Source: Arthrobacter sp. B1805 (GTDB lineage: Bacteria; Actinomycetota; Actinomycetes; Actinomycetales; Micrococcaceae). From it: a stretch of 64,000 nucleotides of DNA. This document shows positions 7,975-16,884 of the stretch, in pieces; the stretch's first letter is position 1; the number at the start of each line of letters is the position of its first letter. Below the pieces are notes generated by a model that worked only from the letters and a program-made list of their open reading frames with translations, was not told the origin of the DNA and searched no databases. The stretch lies in contig NZ_PJIQ01000010.1 in assembly GCF_002929745.1 (NCBI RefSeq), positions 62,001-126,000 of the forward strand. The letters are read 5' to 3'. The position numbers and the translations under genes are program-made.

Positions 7975-9207
7975 TTGGATACAGTAACGGTCATCGTTGG
8001 GTCCTCCATCGGGGGCGTACGGACGGCACAATCCTTACGACTGGAGGGATACGAAGGACGCATCGTCCTCGTCGGTGAAGAAGAGGAACTGCCGTACGAT
8101 AAACCTCCGTTGTCCAAGTCCGTTCTGGCCGGTACAGCGACTGAAGCGTCCATCTGCTTGCTGAACCGTGACCAGGCGGAGGAATCTGGAATTGAGCTGG
8201 AGCTTGGCCATCCCGCTATCGGGATAGACATCGCAGGAAACTTGCTGCAGCGGCAGGGACGGGAGGCCCTGCACTTCGACAACCTGGTCATAGCCACAGG
8301 CGCTTCTGCCCGCCCCTCCCCATGGGGGCACCGGTCCGGTATCCATGTTCTCCGTACCCTCGGTGATGGCCGCAGCCTGCGCGCCGACCTCGCTAAGGGC
8401 GGACAGTTAGCTGTTGTCGGCGCAGGTTTCATCGGTGCAGAAGCCGCCGCGACGGCCCGGGCGCTTGGTCTGGAGGTGACGGTCGTTGACCCCCTCCCGA
8501 TTCCTATGAGCCGCATTTTCAACGCTGAAGTCGGGCAATGGTTCGGAGACCTTCATCGCAGCAACGGCGTGACCACAATATTTGGTACTGGAGTCGAAGC
8601 CATCGACGGCGAACAGGGTTCCTTCACGCTGCGGCTCACCAATGGTCAGAATCTGGAGGCCGCCACAGTTCTGGTCGGTATCGGGGCCGTTCCCAACGAC
8701 GCCTGGATCAGTTCATCGGGTTTGCTCGTGGACAATGGACTTGTACTTGACGAATACTGTCGCGCTGTGGATGCCGCGCACATATACGGCGTCGGCGACG
8801 TTGCAAGGTGGCGGCACCAAAAATATGGCGAGGATATGCGGATTGAGCACTGGACCAACGCCGTCGAGCAGGCCGCGTGCGTGGCCTACAACATCACCCA
8901 TCCGGAGAACCCCCGCGCCTACACTCCGGTGGAGTACGTCTGGAGCGACCAACACGACTGGAAAATCCAAGTAGTAGGCCGGGTCGGTGGAAAAGCTGAG
9001 CATGCTATCATCGGGCATCCTGAGGTGCACGGACGATTTGCCGCGCTATACACCGTCGACGGTACCAATTTGAGCGGTGCGGCGATCGTCAACTGGCCTA
9101 AGGCCCTTCTTGCGTGCCGGCGCGGAATGGGCGCGGGAATAACGGTGCAAGAACTGCGGCAGAAACTCGAACCGATGCTCACCCCGCAGCCCCTAAGGAC
9201 ATCATGA
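7975..9207 (+). CDS. FAD-dependent ferredoxin reductase
   Basis: A 410-residue NAD(P)H:ferredoxin reductase of the rubredoxin/putidaredoxin-reductase type. Two dinucleotide-binding folds are visible: VIVGSSIGGV near the N-terminus for FAD and AVVGAGFIGAEAA near residue 145 for NAD(P)H; the FAD-closing IYGVGDVARW follows near residue 265. The start is a TTG directly after the ferredoxin stop, supported by GGAGG five bases upstream. With the ferredoxin it completes a three-component class of dioxygenase (reductase, ferredoxin, alpha/beta oxygenase). Confidence 0.94.
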   Translation: MDTVTVIVGSSIGGVRTAQSLRLEGYEGRIVLVGEEEELPYDKPPLSKSVLAGTATEASICLLNRDQAEESGIELELGHPAIGIDIAGNLLQRQGREALHFDNLVIATGASARPSPWGHRSGIHVLRTLGDGRSLRADLAKGGQLAVVGAGFIGAEAAATARALGLEVTVVDPLPIPMSRIFNAEVGQWFGDLHRSNGVTTIFGTGVEAIDGEQGSFTLRLTNGQNLEAATVLVGIGAVPNDAWISSSGLLVDNGLVLDEYCRAVDAAHIYGVGDVARWRHQKYGEDMRIEHWTNAVEQAACVAYNITHPENPRAYTPVEYVWSDQHDWKIQVVGRVGGKAEHAIIGHPEVHGRFAALYTVDGTNLSGAAIVNWPKALLACRRGMGAGITVQELRQKLEPMLTPQPLRTS

Positions 9208-9953
9208 TGGGACAGGCACAGCAACCCCTTGAACACCCAGAGGAAAGGGAAGCGATTGCTCTAGCCTGCCGCGTACTAGCCCACCGGGGCTTGGCAGACG
9301 GAATACTCGGCCACATCAGCCTTCGTACGGCAGAAAACAGGCTGCTGATTCGGTGCCGAGGTCCTCAGGAGCGAGGGCTGGCATTCACCGAAGCCGCCGA
9401 CATCCGTCTGGTGGACCTGGAAGGCAACCCTGCCGCTGATGGTGAGCTCGAAGGGGGATACACCGTCCCCAATGAACTGCCCCTTCACACCGAAGTATTA
9501 CGACGACGCCCGAGTATTAACGCCGTCGTCCACGCGCACCCCCCGCTAGTTGTCGCTGCTGACCTTGCCGGGCTTCGCATACGTCCAATCGTCGGAGCAT
9601 TTGATATCCCCGGCGCACGCCTCGCATCAGATGGCGTACCCGTATACCCCCGAGGAGTATTGGTAAGGAACAGGGAACTGGCGGCGGAAATGCTCGTCGC
9701 CATGGGCGATCGTCCTGTGGTGCTGCTCCGCGGTCATGGCCTTACCAGCGCTGCGAAGACCGTAGAACAAGCAGTACTTCAAGCGATCAGCGTAGATACC
9801 CTTGCACGGCTATCACTGCAGGTGACGGCAGCAGGAGGAGCACTGAAAGACCTTCCAGACTCAGACATGGCTGAACTACCCGATCTAGGTGGCTCCTTCA
9901 ACACTCAGACGGCCTGGAGACACGAACTCGCTCGGATAAAGGCTGCGAGGTGA
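9204..9953 (+). CDS. Class II aldolase/adducin-family enzyme, likely decarboxylase or aldolase
   Basis: A 250-residue zinc-dependent enzyme. The fold markers are the acidic residue in NELPLH (Glu91), the metal ligands His110 and His112 in VVHAHPP and His178 in LLRGHGL. ATG 9204 overlaps the reductase stop (ATGA). In actinobacterial phthalate operons the 3,4-dihydroxyphthalate decarboxylase (PhtC type) belongs to this family, so decarboxylation of a dihydroxylated aromatic acid is a reasonable inference. Aldol cleavage of a sugar phosphate is less likely in this context. Two further members of the family occur in this window. Confidence 0.88.
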   Translation: MMGQAQQPLEHPEEREAIALACRVLAHRGLADGILGHISLRTAENRLLIRCRGPQERGLAFTEAADIRLVDLEGNPAADGELEGGYTVPNELPLHTEVLRRRPSINAVVHAHPPLVVAADLAGLRIRPIVGAFDIPGARLASDGVPVYPRGVLVRNRELAAEMLVAMGDRPVVLLRGHGLTSAAKTVEQAVLQAISVDTLARLSLQVTAAGGALKDLPDSDMAELPDLGGSFNTQTAWRHELARIKAAR

Positions 9954-10801
9954 AGCTGGCCAGTAAGGGCATGCCGGACTTCATGCCCCGGGCGGGGAAG
10001 AAGTCCGGCATGCAGCCGATAGATACCGGCACCCCGTCCAAATACGCTCCGCCACCGCAGTACCCTATCGAATCCGTTGACAACGCATTGCGGCTGCTCC
10101 TGTTGTTTGAAACCCAGCCCAGCCTCCGTTTAACAGACGCAAGCAATTATCTCGGTGTCGCATCATCGACGGCACATAGGCTCATGGGTATGTTGCTCTA
10201 CCGGGGCTTCGTGCGGCAGAATCCGACTACTCGCGCCTATGAGCCGGGGCAGGCGCTCAGCTCCATCGCCTTCGCCATAAGGCGCCAAACGGACATTAGA
10301 ACCCTTGCTCGCCCTGTCCTTGAACAGCTGTTTCAGCAGACAGGAGAGACCGTCCACTTCGCTTGGCTTGAGGGACCAAACGCCCAATTCATTGATGCTA
10401 TCGAAAGCTCAAGAGCAGTGCGGGTGGGTTCTCGTCAAGGCATTACTTTGCCGGCCAATTGCACTGCTACAGGAAAAGCGATGCTGAGCCGGCTCTCACA
10501 GGTGCAACTACGGGCGCTCTACACGAATAAAGAGCTTCCCGGTTTGACGGAGAATTCAATCGCTTCACGGGATGCTCTGGAAGGCGAACTTGATGAAATC
10601 CGCCAGGCTGGATATGCCACCAGCAGGGAAGAAAGTGAAGATGGCGTCACCTCGGTCGCAGCAGCGATCACAGGTCCGAGCGGAACCCTATACGGAATTA
10701 ACGTTTCGGTGCCGGCCCACCGGATGTCGGATGGACTGCGAGTCGAACTCAGCGACATAGTTCGCGCAGCCGCAAAAAAACTGCAAAAACTGCTCCTCTA
10801 G
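9950..10801 (+). CDS. IclR-family transcriptional regulator
   Basis: A 283-residue regulator: a winged HTH (ESVDNALRLLLLFETQPSLR, LTDASNYLGVASSTAHRLMG) followed by the IclR effector domain (TGETVHFAWLEG, AIESSRAVRVGSRQG, ANCTATGKAMLS, REESEDGVTSVAAAI). The GTG at 9950 overlaps the upstream stop, but an ATG at 10010 in the same frame would place the strong 9969-10013 inverted repeat outside the coding region. It probably controls the dioxygenase operon that it closes. It is paralogous to the regulator at 18416. Confidence 0.9.
   Translation: MKLASKGMPDFMPRAGKKSGMQPIDTGTPSKYAPPPQYPIESVDNALRLLLLFETQPSLRLTDASNYLGVASSTAHRLMGMLLYRGFVRQNPTTRAYEPGQALSSIAFAIRRQTDIRTLARPVLEQLFQQTGETVHFAWLEGPNAQFIDAIESSRAVRVGSRQGITLPANCTATGKAMLSRLSQVQLRALYTNKELPGLTENSIASRDALEGELDEIRQAGYATSREESEDGVTSVAAAITGPSGTLYGINVSVPAHRMSDGLRVELSDIVRAAAKKLQKLLL
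9969..10013. promoter_or_regulatory. 14-bp perfect inverted repeat at the start of the IclR gene
   Basis: GCATGCCGGACTTC (9969-9982) and GAAGTCCGGCATGC (10000-10013) are exact reverse complements separated by 17 bases. The right arm touches an in-frame ATG at 10010. The element could be an autoregulatory operator or an mRNA hairpin that tunes regulator translation; there is no T-run after it, so an ordinary terminator is less likely. Confidence 0.55.
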
Positions 10802-11108
10802 CCTGTCGCAACCTCATGTTCGGCCCGGTGGCTGGCCAGTAACTCCCGGAAGGGCAGAGTCGCGGCCATGGGATTCCTCGGATGTGCCGGAAAGGCCCGA
10901 AAAGGGGACCGGAGCTCCGGAATAACACCTCAACCACGCATATGTGAAGGACCGAATTATGTTTCCTGGAAGCCAGGGAACATACCGTTTAGCGATAAAG
11001 TCCGGGCAATGTTCCATAGGGTCGCCGTGTGAGATGTGACAACTGGAGTCTGCAGACGTTTCGCTAGGGACTGCCCACGTTTTGGTTGACTCGTGGGGTT
11101 GATAGTTT

Positions 11109-11975
11109 TTAGGCGGCTAGCGCCATGTTGTTGATTGTCTCAAACTCGATCGGGGTTAGTTTACCGAGGGCTTTCTGCCGTCGCCGGCGGTGGTAGGTTC
11201 TCTCGATCCAGGTGATGATGGCCAGGCGTAGTTCTTGGCGGGTTTCCCACCGTTTCCGGTTAAGCACGTTCTTCTGCAACAGGGCGAAGAACGATTCCAT
11301 GGCGGCATTATCGCCGCACGCGCCGACCCTGCCCATCGAGCCTTTCAGCCCGCTGGCGTGCAGTGCGGAGACGAACTTACGGGACCGGAACTGGCTACCC
11401 CTGTCGGAGTGCACCACGGTCCCGGACGGGCTCCTGAGCGCGACGGCATGAGCCAACGCGGCCACGGCCAGGGAGGCTTTCATCCGCCCGTCGATGGAGT
11501 AGCCCACAATCCGGTTCGAATACAGGTCCTTGATCGCGCACAGGTAGAGCTTGCCCTCCGCGGTGGGGTGCTCGGTGATGTCCGTGACCCACTTCGTATC
11601 CGGTGCCTCGGCGCTGAAGTCCCGCTCGAGCAGGTCATCGTGGACCGGCGGTCCTGCCTGGCGCCCTCCGACCCGTTTACGGTGGATGACCGAGAGGATC
11701 CCGTTCGCCGAACAGAGCCGCCAGATCCTGCGTTCGCTGGCCACCGGTGCAGTGCCGGCGTTGAGTTCATCGGCGATGAACCGGTACCCGAACGCGGGGT
11801 CATCGGCGTGCACGTCAATCGCGGCGTTGATCAGGTGCGCTTCCTCCCAATCCCGGGCCGAGACAGGGTTTGCCTTCCACTTGTAGAAGGCCTGTTTGGA
11901 GAAGTTCAGTATCCGGCAGGTCACCGTGACGGGAACACCGTCAGCGGCAAGGTCAAGGACCAGCGGAAACATCAT
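11109..11975 (-). CDS. IS3-family transposase OrfB
   Basis: A 288-residue DDE integrase-fold protein. The catalytic residues are Asp132 (WVTDITEH), Asp191 (VVHSDRGSQF) and Glu227 (NAAMESFF), spaced as the canonical DD(35)E. The N-terminal HTH_21 region includes SKQAFYKWKANP. It overlaps orfA by 4 bp (ATGA), so it may be made by coupling or as an OrfAB fusion by frameshifting upstream. Full length for the family, no disruption seen. Confidence 0.93.
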   Translation of the reverse strand: MMFPLVLDLAADGVPVTVTCRILNFSKQAFYKWKANPVSARDWEEAHLINAAIDVHADDPAFGYRFIADELNAGTAPVASERRIWRLCSANGILSVIHRKRVGGRQAGPPVHDDLLERDFSAEAPDTKWVTDITEHPTAEGKLYLCAIKDLYSNRIVGYSIDGRMKASLAVAALAHAVALRSPSGTVVHSDRGSQFRSRKFVSALHASGLKGSMGRVGACGDNAAMESFFALLQKNVLNRKRWETRQELRLAIITWIERTYHRRRRQKALGKLTPIEFETINNMALAA

Positions 11976-12256
11976 TTTGGGTTGACATCCCGCGACAGAT
12001 ACGCGACGGCCCGGCGCATGACTTCGGCTTCCTGTTCCAAAAGCTTGATACGCTTTTTCGCTTCCCGCAGCTCCGCGGATTCTTCCTTTGCCGCCCTGGT
12101 TTTGGGGTCGTCTTCCTCGTCGGCTTTCTTCAACCAGCGGTGCAGCGCAGCCGGTGAAACGCCGAAGTCCTTGGCGATGGTGGTCAGGGGCGCTTCGCCC
12201 CTGCGGGCAACCGCGACCACGTCACGGCGGAACTCTTCGGGAAAGGCCTTGGGCAT
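11972..12256 (-). CDS. IS3-family transposase OrfA
   Basis: A DNA-binding HTH protein of about 94 residues (PKAFPEEFRRDVVAVARRGE, DFGVSPAALHRWLKKADEED) ending in a leucine-zipper-like helix (ELREAKKRIKLLEQEAEVMR). I take ATG 12256 as start because GGAAGG lies a little upstream; an ATG at 12292 in frame would reach into the terminal repeat. It acts with OrfB in transposition. Confidence 0.88.
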   Translation of the reverse strand: MPKAFPEEFRRDVVAVARRGEAPLTTIAKDFGVSPAALHRWLKKADEEDDPKTRAAKEESAELREAKKRIKLLEQEAEVMRRAVAYLSRDVNPK

Positions 12257-13132
12257 GATGAACATCCTTCCACCCGCGAGGTTCATCCTCACAGGTCAGG
12301 AGTCAACCAAACCTTCAGCAGTCCCCTAGCTTAGGCGCGGCTTCTGCGGCACGCCAATTCATACACGACAGGAGTAGCGCGTCACTCTCATGATGCCACA
12401 CATTCTCTGCAAATTGTGCGACTTCTTGCGGGCTGACCCTTGATATAGCGAAGCCGTCGTCAATGGCCTGAGATGCATCCGAAAGGACGGTGAATCCTCT
12501 CGTCGAAAGATATTCCACTTCAGCTAAATGTAACTCCTCCAAATATGGTGTGACTAAAGTTATGGCTCTAGCCTCAACTTCATTTAAAGATTCGACGATT
12601 GATAGCATAGTGGAAATCGCCGGAATTCCCGTGGAGCGCTCCACTTCAGCGCAGAGCGCTCGATCTGCCTGGAGCCCCATGAGCGCGCCGGAAGCTGTGC
12701 AGCAAGAGACGATTAGGTCCACTCGCGCTGATTGAAGCTCTTCAACAGCCCGAGGCATCTGGTTATCCATCGAATGTAGGTGAGTCACCCCAGCGCCCTG
12801 CAAGAGCAGTCTTGTAGCTACAAAATCTACGTACTCGCCTGCAGCAGCATTGAATAAGGGCTCGGTCACGATTTGAACACTCGGCAAGATGAGACCTACT
12901 CGCGGCTTCAACTGGCGACCTCCAAACGTTGAACACGCAGCTCGCCACGACTCGCCCCCACGCAGAGTGCATCTTCTGCTAGCCAGAACGAGCAGTGGCC
13001 TGAAATACCAGATTATCACTCTGCAACAGACGTACACGCCATTGCGGCCGTTGGTGACTTGTGCCACACTGTGACAACCGGGGGGAGGCTCCTTCATCAG
13101 GCCTCTCGAGTCCACTTCTAGGAGAAATTTGT

Positions 13133-14767
13133 ATGGATCATTGGGACGAAGAGTATGACGTTGTCATCATTGGCTCAGGGATAGCAGGCAGTTCAGCCGC
13201 ACTGGCCGCCGCCGCAGAAGGCTTATCTGCACTCGTCCTGGAAAAGGCTGACAAGGCTGGCGGCGGAACAACGTACTCCTATGGAGGGCTGTGGATTGGC
13301 GCGAACCATCTGCAGGAGGAGGCAGGCATCGCAGATACGCGCGAGGATACTGCAGCCTATATGCGACACCTTGGCGGGGGGTACGAGGTACCCGAGCAGC
13401 AGGATATCTACATTGACCAAGCCCCTATTGCCCTGAAGTATTTCAGCGATTTAGGTATCCCCTTCCAGCTCGTGAAAGGGCTTCCAGACCACTACCATGG
13501 TCACGCCCCAGGATCACTACCCGAAGGGAGAATGATTGAAACCGCGCTCATCTCTGGCGACGATCTAGGTCAGTGGAAAGATAAGGTTTTAATCTCGCCA
13601 GAACTTCCCATGGGGGTCCGGTTCGAAGAGGCAATTGCTTGGGGTGGAATAGGGAACTCCAGGAATTACGACCAGCGCCTCATGTCAGAGAGACGCGAGC
13701 GGGATCTTCGGGGATTCGGGGCGGGGTTGGCGGCAAACTTCATCAAAGCGCTTCTTGATCGGGGAACACCGATCTACCTATCAACACCCGCTAGAAGTCT
13801 CATCTGCGAGGGTAGCCGTGTGGTGGGGGTAGTAGCAGAACGCGATGGAAAGGATTATAGAATCGCCGGCCGGCGCGGAGTTGTCCTCGCCGGAGGCGGC
13901 TATGAAGCCAACGCTGATCTAATTAACCGCTTTGAGGACGTGACCGGCTGGGAAAGCATGTTCCCGGACACTCTCACGGGGGATCCACTTCTTATGGCGA
14001 ATGACATCGGCGCGGGAACACATGTGATTCGCCGACACATGGCTTTATTCTTGGGATTTCCGATGCCGCCGTCTGAAATCGGCGGAAAAGGATTTCTCCG
14101 GCTGGCGGGAATCCAGGAGCTTTCGAAGCCCCATACACTCGTGGTCAACCAGAACGGCATGAGGTTTGCCGATGAGTCTTACTTTCAAAGTATGCTGGAC
14201 GCTCTGCGTGATTTCGACGTATGGGAACACAAGTACAAAAATTCACCCTGCTATCTAATCTTTGACAGTAACTTCACGATGAAGTACTCATTCGGGGGGT
14301 TTGAAGTTGGCCAAATACCGGATTGGGTTACGAGTGCAGAATCATTGGAGGGACTGGCTGAAAAACTTCAAATCAACGGCAAGAACCTCGTTGAGACGGT
14401 CAACCGACTGAACCAGTTTGCTGCGAACAGCGTCGATGAGGACTTCCAACGAGGCGAGAACCCGTGGGCTCAATACTATACCGGAGATCTTACGAGCCTC
14501 AATCCGAACCTGGGGGCTGTGGGGGAGGGCCCGTTCTACGGAATCGAACTGAAGCCGAGCGGCCTATCATCCGCTGGACTCATGACAAGCCCACATGCCG
14601 AAGTTTTGACGGCACGAAAAAATCGAATCCCAGGACTTTATGCGGTTGGTAACTGCTCAGCGTTTACAGACTACGGCGCAGGATACCAGGCGGGATATTC
14701 GTTGGCTCGCGCCATAACTTTCAGTAAACAGGCAATTGATCATATCGTGCAAGGCGTCGTCGAGTAA
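13133..14767 (+). CDS. FAD-binding flavoprotein, fumarate reductase/3-ketosteroid dehydrogenase family
   Basis: A 544-residue FAD-dependent oxidoreductase. The N-terminal Rossmann motif is VVIIGSGIAGSSAALAAA (residues 10-27), followed by the GGGTTYSYGG substrate loop; the C-terminal FAD clamp reads YAVGNCSAFTDYGAGYQAGY. ATG 13133 is chosen for AGGAGA about 10 bases upstream. Family members reduce or dehydrogenate C=C bonds next to carbonyl or carboxyl groups (fumarate, urocanate, 3-ketosteroids). It is divergent from the maleate-isomerase-like gene, so an unsaturated dicarboxylate or enone is a plausible substrate. No signal peptide or heme motif is seen. Confidence 0.88.
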   Translation: MDHWDEEYDVVIIGSGIAGSSAALAAAAEGLSALVLEKADKAGGGTTYSYGGLWIGANHLQEEAGIADTREDTAAYMRHLGGGYEVPEQQDIYIDQAPIALKYFSDLGIPFQLVKGLPDHYHGHAPGSLPEGRMIETALISGDDLGQWKDKVLISPELPMGVRFEEAIAWGGIGNSRNYDQRLMSERRERDLRGFGAGLAANFIKALLDRGTPIYLSTPARSLICEGSRVVGVVAERDGKDYRIAGRRGVVLAGGGYEANADLINRFEDVTGWESMFPDTLTGDPLLMANDIGAGTHVIRRHMALFLGFPMPPSEIGGKGFLRLAGIQELSKPHTLVVNQNGMRFADESYFQSMLDALRDFDVWEHKYKNSPCYLIFDSNFTMKYSFGGFEVGQIPDWVTSAESLEGLAEKLQINGKNLVETVNRLNQFAANSVDEDFQRGENPWAQYYTGDLTSLNPNLGAVGEGPFYGIELKPSGLSSAGLMTSPHAEVLTARKNRIPGLYAVGNCSAFTDYGAGYQAGYSLARAITFSKQAIDHIVQGVVE

Positions 14768-14983
14768 GAATCAGCTGAGCAAGCCTTTATCCTATGCTTT
14801 GAGCGGCCGTAAAAGAGCCACTGTTAATCGACGAACGCATCTCATGCATTCGCATCACTTGTATTCCGAAAATGAGCCCGTACCTGCACACAGCTTACTA
14901 TTCGTAACGAAGTCGATTTACGCACAAACATTAGCAAAAACTAAACGCAGGCTCGTCAATGACGACGCAGAGTAGGATCAATT

Positions 14984-15316
14984 ATGGTAAGTAATACTCA
15001 TTCCAGTCTTGCAGAGGCGATCGGGGGACTCGCAAGGCGAAAGCGCCGGTTTGCCGCCATTACCTCTGTCACCTTCCTCGCATTCTTTACCGCACTCCCG
15101 GTATTGGCTTCTTCCACATCGGTCCTGGAAGTTCGAGCCTTCGGTGACATCTCCTGGGCCTACGTCTATGCAGCGTCCCTTTTTCCGATCGGCTGGGCTT
15201 TATCCCTCATTTATATGTTTATTTCTAGACGGACAGATGCTTCAGTGGATCAGATTGTTGGTTCTCACGACCTAAACATGACTGATAGATTTCAATCAGG
15301 CGGTGCAGTAAAATGA
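14984..15316 (+). CDS. DUF485 membrane protein
   Basis: A 110-residue protein with two hydrophobic segments (FAAITSVTFLAFFTALPVLA and YVYAASLFPIGWALSLIYMF). Proteins of this kind (YjcH type) are encoded directly before acetate/pyruvate-type sodium:solute symporters, and here the stop overlaps the symporter start by 4 bp. The role is unknown, probably accessory to the symporter. The 216 bp before it show no gene. Confidence 0.85.
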   Translation: MVSNTHSSLAEAIGGLARRKRRFAAITSVTFLAFFTALPVLASSTSVLEVRAFGDISWAYVYAASLFPIGWALSLIYMFISRRTDASVDQIVGSHDLNMTDRFQSGGAVK

Positions 15317-16836
15317 ACATGACGGCAGTAATACTGTTCGCGATTACTATCGCGATCACACTCTTGTTAACATACTTCGCATCACGACGGATTACTTCGA
15401 CCGCAGATCATTACGTAGCAGGTGGCAACATCGGCGGATGGCAAAACGGCCTGGCAATCACCGGAGATTTTGTCTCCGCAGCCGCATTCTTAGGAATATC
15501 CGGCGCGATTGCGCTGAGTGGATTCAACGGATATTACATCATGCTGGGTGTTCCAGTTGCCTTCGTGATTCTCCTTGTCGCATTAGCTGAACCGTTACGG
15601 AACCTTGGTCGATTTACAATTGCTGATGTTATCACTAGTCGATTTGATACCCGCCGTTTGCGGTCGGTCGCCGCCAGTAACACACTCGTCATCAGCATTT
15701 TTTATATGGTGGCACAGTTCGTGGGCGCTGGCGTGCTTATTCAAATGCTTTTCGGGATCGACTACGTATACGCGGTGCTAATTATAGGCGTCCTAATGAC
15801 AGTGTATGTGGTGTTTGGCGGGATGTTGGCTACTACATGGATCCAAATCTTCCAGGGTGTGCTCCTTCTAATAGGTGCTTTCGGACTCGCGGCACTGGGT
15901 CTTCTTGCGCTCGGCGCTAACCCGTTTTCCTTTTTCAGTGAGGTGACAGACGCCGTCGGTTTCGAGACAGTGACATCGTCTGTGGCTCCGAAAGCTCTGG
16001 CAGGCCTTGACCTAGTGTCGATGTGCGTAGCCACAGCACTGGGCATAGCTGGCCTACCACATATGCTTATTCGCTTTCTAACCGTACGAGATCGTTCAGC
16101 GGCGCGCGTATCAGCCTTGAGTGCTGGCCTCTTTATTGGCCTCTTTGGCTTGACATTGCCTTTTATTGGACATTCCGCTGCAGTTCTAGTTGGCCAGGAT
16201 GCCATAATTAGCGCCAATGCCGGTGGAAATCTTGCTGCTCCGCAGCTAGCGGCGCTTGTTGGGGGAGACTGGGCTTTGGGGTTCATCGCTGCGACAGCGT
16301 TCGTTGTCATTATCGCGACTCTCTCTGGTTTAGTTATAGCGTGCTCCGGCGCTTTCGCCAGTGACCTGTATGCGAACGTACTGAAGCGTGGGCAAGTTTC
16401 TGAAAAGGGTCAATTTCGAGCTGCTCGCCTATCCGCACTAGTCATCTCGGTAACTGCACTGATTCTGTCCCTAGGCGCCCAACGCATGAATTTGGGCTTT
16501 TTGATAACGCTTGGCCTGTGCTTGGCTGCAAGTGTTAACCTTCCTGTGCTCCTTTACACCATTTACTGGCGAAACTTCACGGAGATCGGCGCAACCTTCG
16601 GAACTCTTGCGAGTTTGGTAGTGACCATTTCAGCTGTGTTGCTAGGACCAAACTTTATGGGTCAGTCTGCACTGGTTCCGCTGTCTAATCCGGGGATCAT
16701 AACGATCCCACTGGGTTTCTTTGCCTGTTGGCTCATAAGTGTGTTATCGCGCGGTCGACCGACACCGGGCTATTCCTTCGATGAATTGACTGTGTTGAGT
16801 ACGATCGGAAGGAAAATAACTCCGGCCGACCCCTAA
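15313..16836 (+). CDS. Sodium:solute symporter, ActP-like
   Basis: A 507-residue protein with about 13 membrane segments and the SSS features of cation/acetate symporters: TADHYVAGGNIGGWQNGLAI near residue 36, GDFVSAAAFLGISG, and GLPHMLIRFLTVRD in the middle. It imports a small monocarboxylate with Na+. Placement after the flavoprotein suggests uptake of that pathway's substrate. Base composition of this gene and the flavoprotein is somewhat AT-richer than that of the dioxygenase genes. Confidence 0.9.
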   Translation: MNMTAVILFAITIAITLLLTYFASRRITSTADHYVAGGNIGGWQNGLAITGDFVSAAAFLGISGAIALSGFNGYYIMLGVPVAFVILLVALAEPLRNLGRFTIADVITSRFDTRRLRSVAASNTLVISIFYMVAQFVGAGVLIQMLFGIDYVYAVLIIGVLMTVYVVFGGMLATTWIQIFQGVLLLIGAFGLAALGLLALGANPFSFFSEVTDAVGFETVTSSVAPKALAGLDLVSMCVATALGIAGLPHMLIRFLTVRDRSAARVSALSAGLFIGLFGLTLPFIGHSAAVLVGQDAIISANAGGNLAAPQLAALVGGDWALGFIAATAFVVIIATLSGLVIACSGAFASDLYANVLKRGQVSEKGQFRAARLSALVISVTALILSLGAQRMNLGFLITLGLCLAASVNLPVLLYTIYWRNFTEIGATFGTLASLVVTISAVLLGPNFMGQSALVPLSNPGIITIPLGFFACWLISVLSRGRPTPGYSFDELTVLSTIGRKITPADP

Positions 16837-16884
16837 GCCGCAGGACTAGGCGAGGCCTGATTCTCCAAAAGGGGAGGGGTGAAG

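Larger units (their letters stand above)
11067..12325 (-). mobile_element. IS3-family insertion sequence, apparently intact
   Basis: A 1259-bp element with imperfect terminal inverted repeats: the left end reads GGGACTGC...TTTGGTTGACTC and the right end gives the same pattern on the other strand. It is flanked by a 3-bp direct repeat CTA at 11064-11066 and 12326-12328. It carries overlapping orfA and orfB on the minus strand. Intact reading frames, clean ends and a reconstructable target gene suggest a recent insertion. Confidence 0.9.
10957..12911 (-). pseudogene. Asp/Glu racemase-superfamily gene (maleate isomerase/arylmalonate decarboxylase-like) split by IS3
   Basis: The gene reads from TTG 12911 (GGAGG at 12919-12923) to the IS border at 12326 and continues at 11063-10957. 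Removing the element and one CTA copy restores a 230-residue protein. The first cysteine is in VSCCTASGALMG, the second in LLSCMNWRAAE, and the restored C-terminus carries PVVTSHTATLW, the family's conserved end. Such two-cysteine enzymes isomerise maleate or decarboxylate malonates. As it stands the product ends after about 13 bases of IS sequence and lacks the last 36 or so residues, so it is probably inactive. It is divergent from the flavoprotein gene. Confidence 0.88.

Noticed and set aside
11235-12329. Plus-strand frame of 364 codons across the IS3 element
   Set aside because: Opposite strand of orfA/orfB; crosses the element and carries no motif.
13050-13080. Partial dyad TTGT...ACAA in the gap between the isomerase-like and flavoprotein genes
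   Set aside because: Only four base pairs pair well at each end; too weak to call an operator although a shared regulatory region is expected here.
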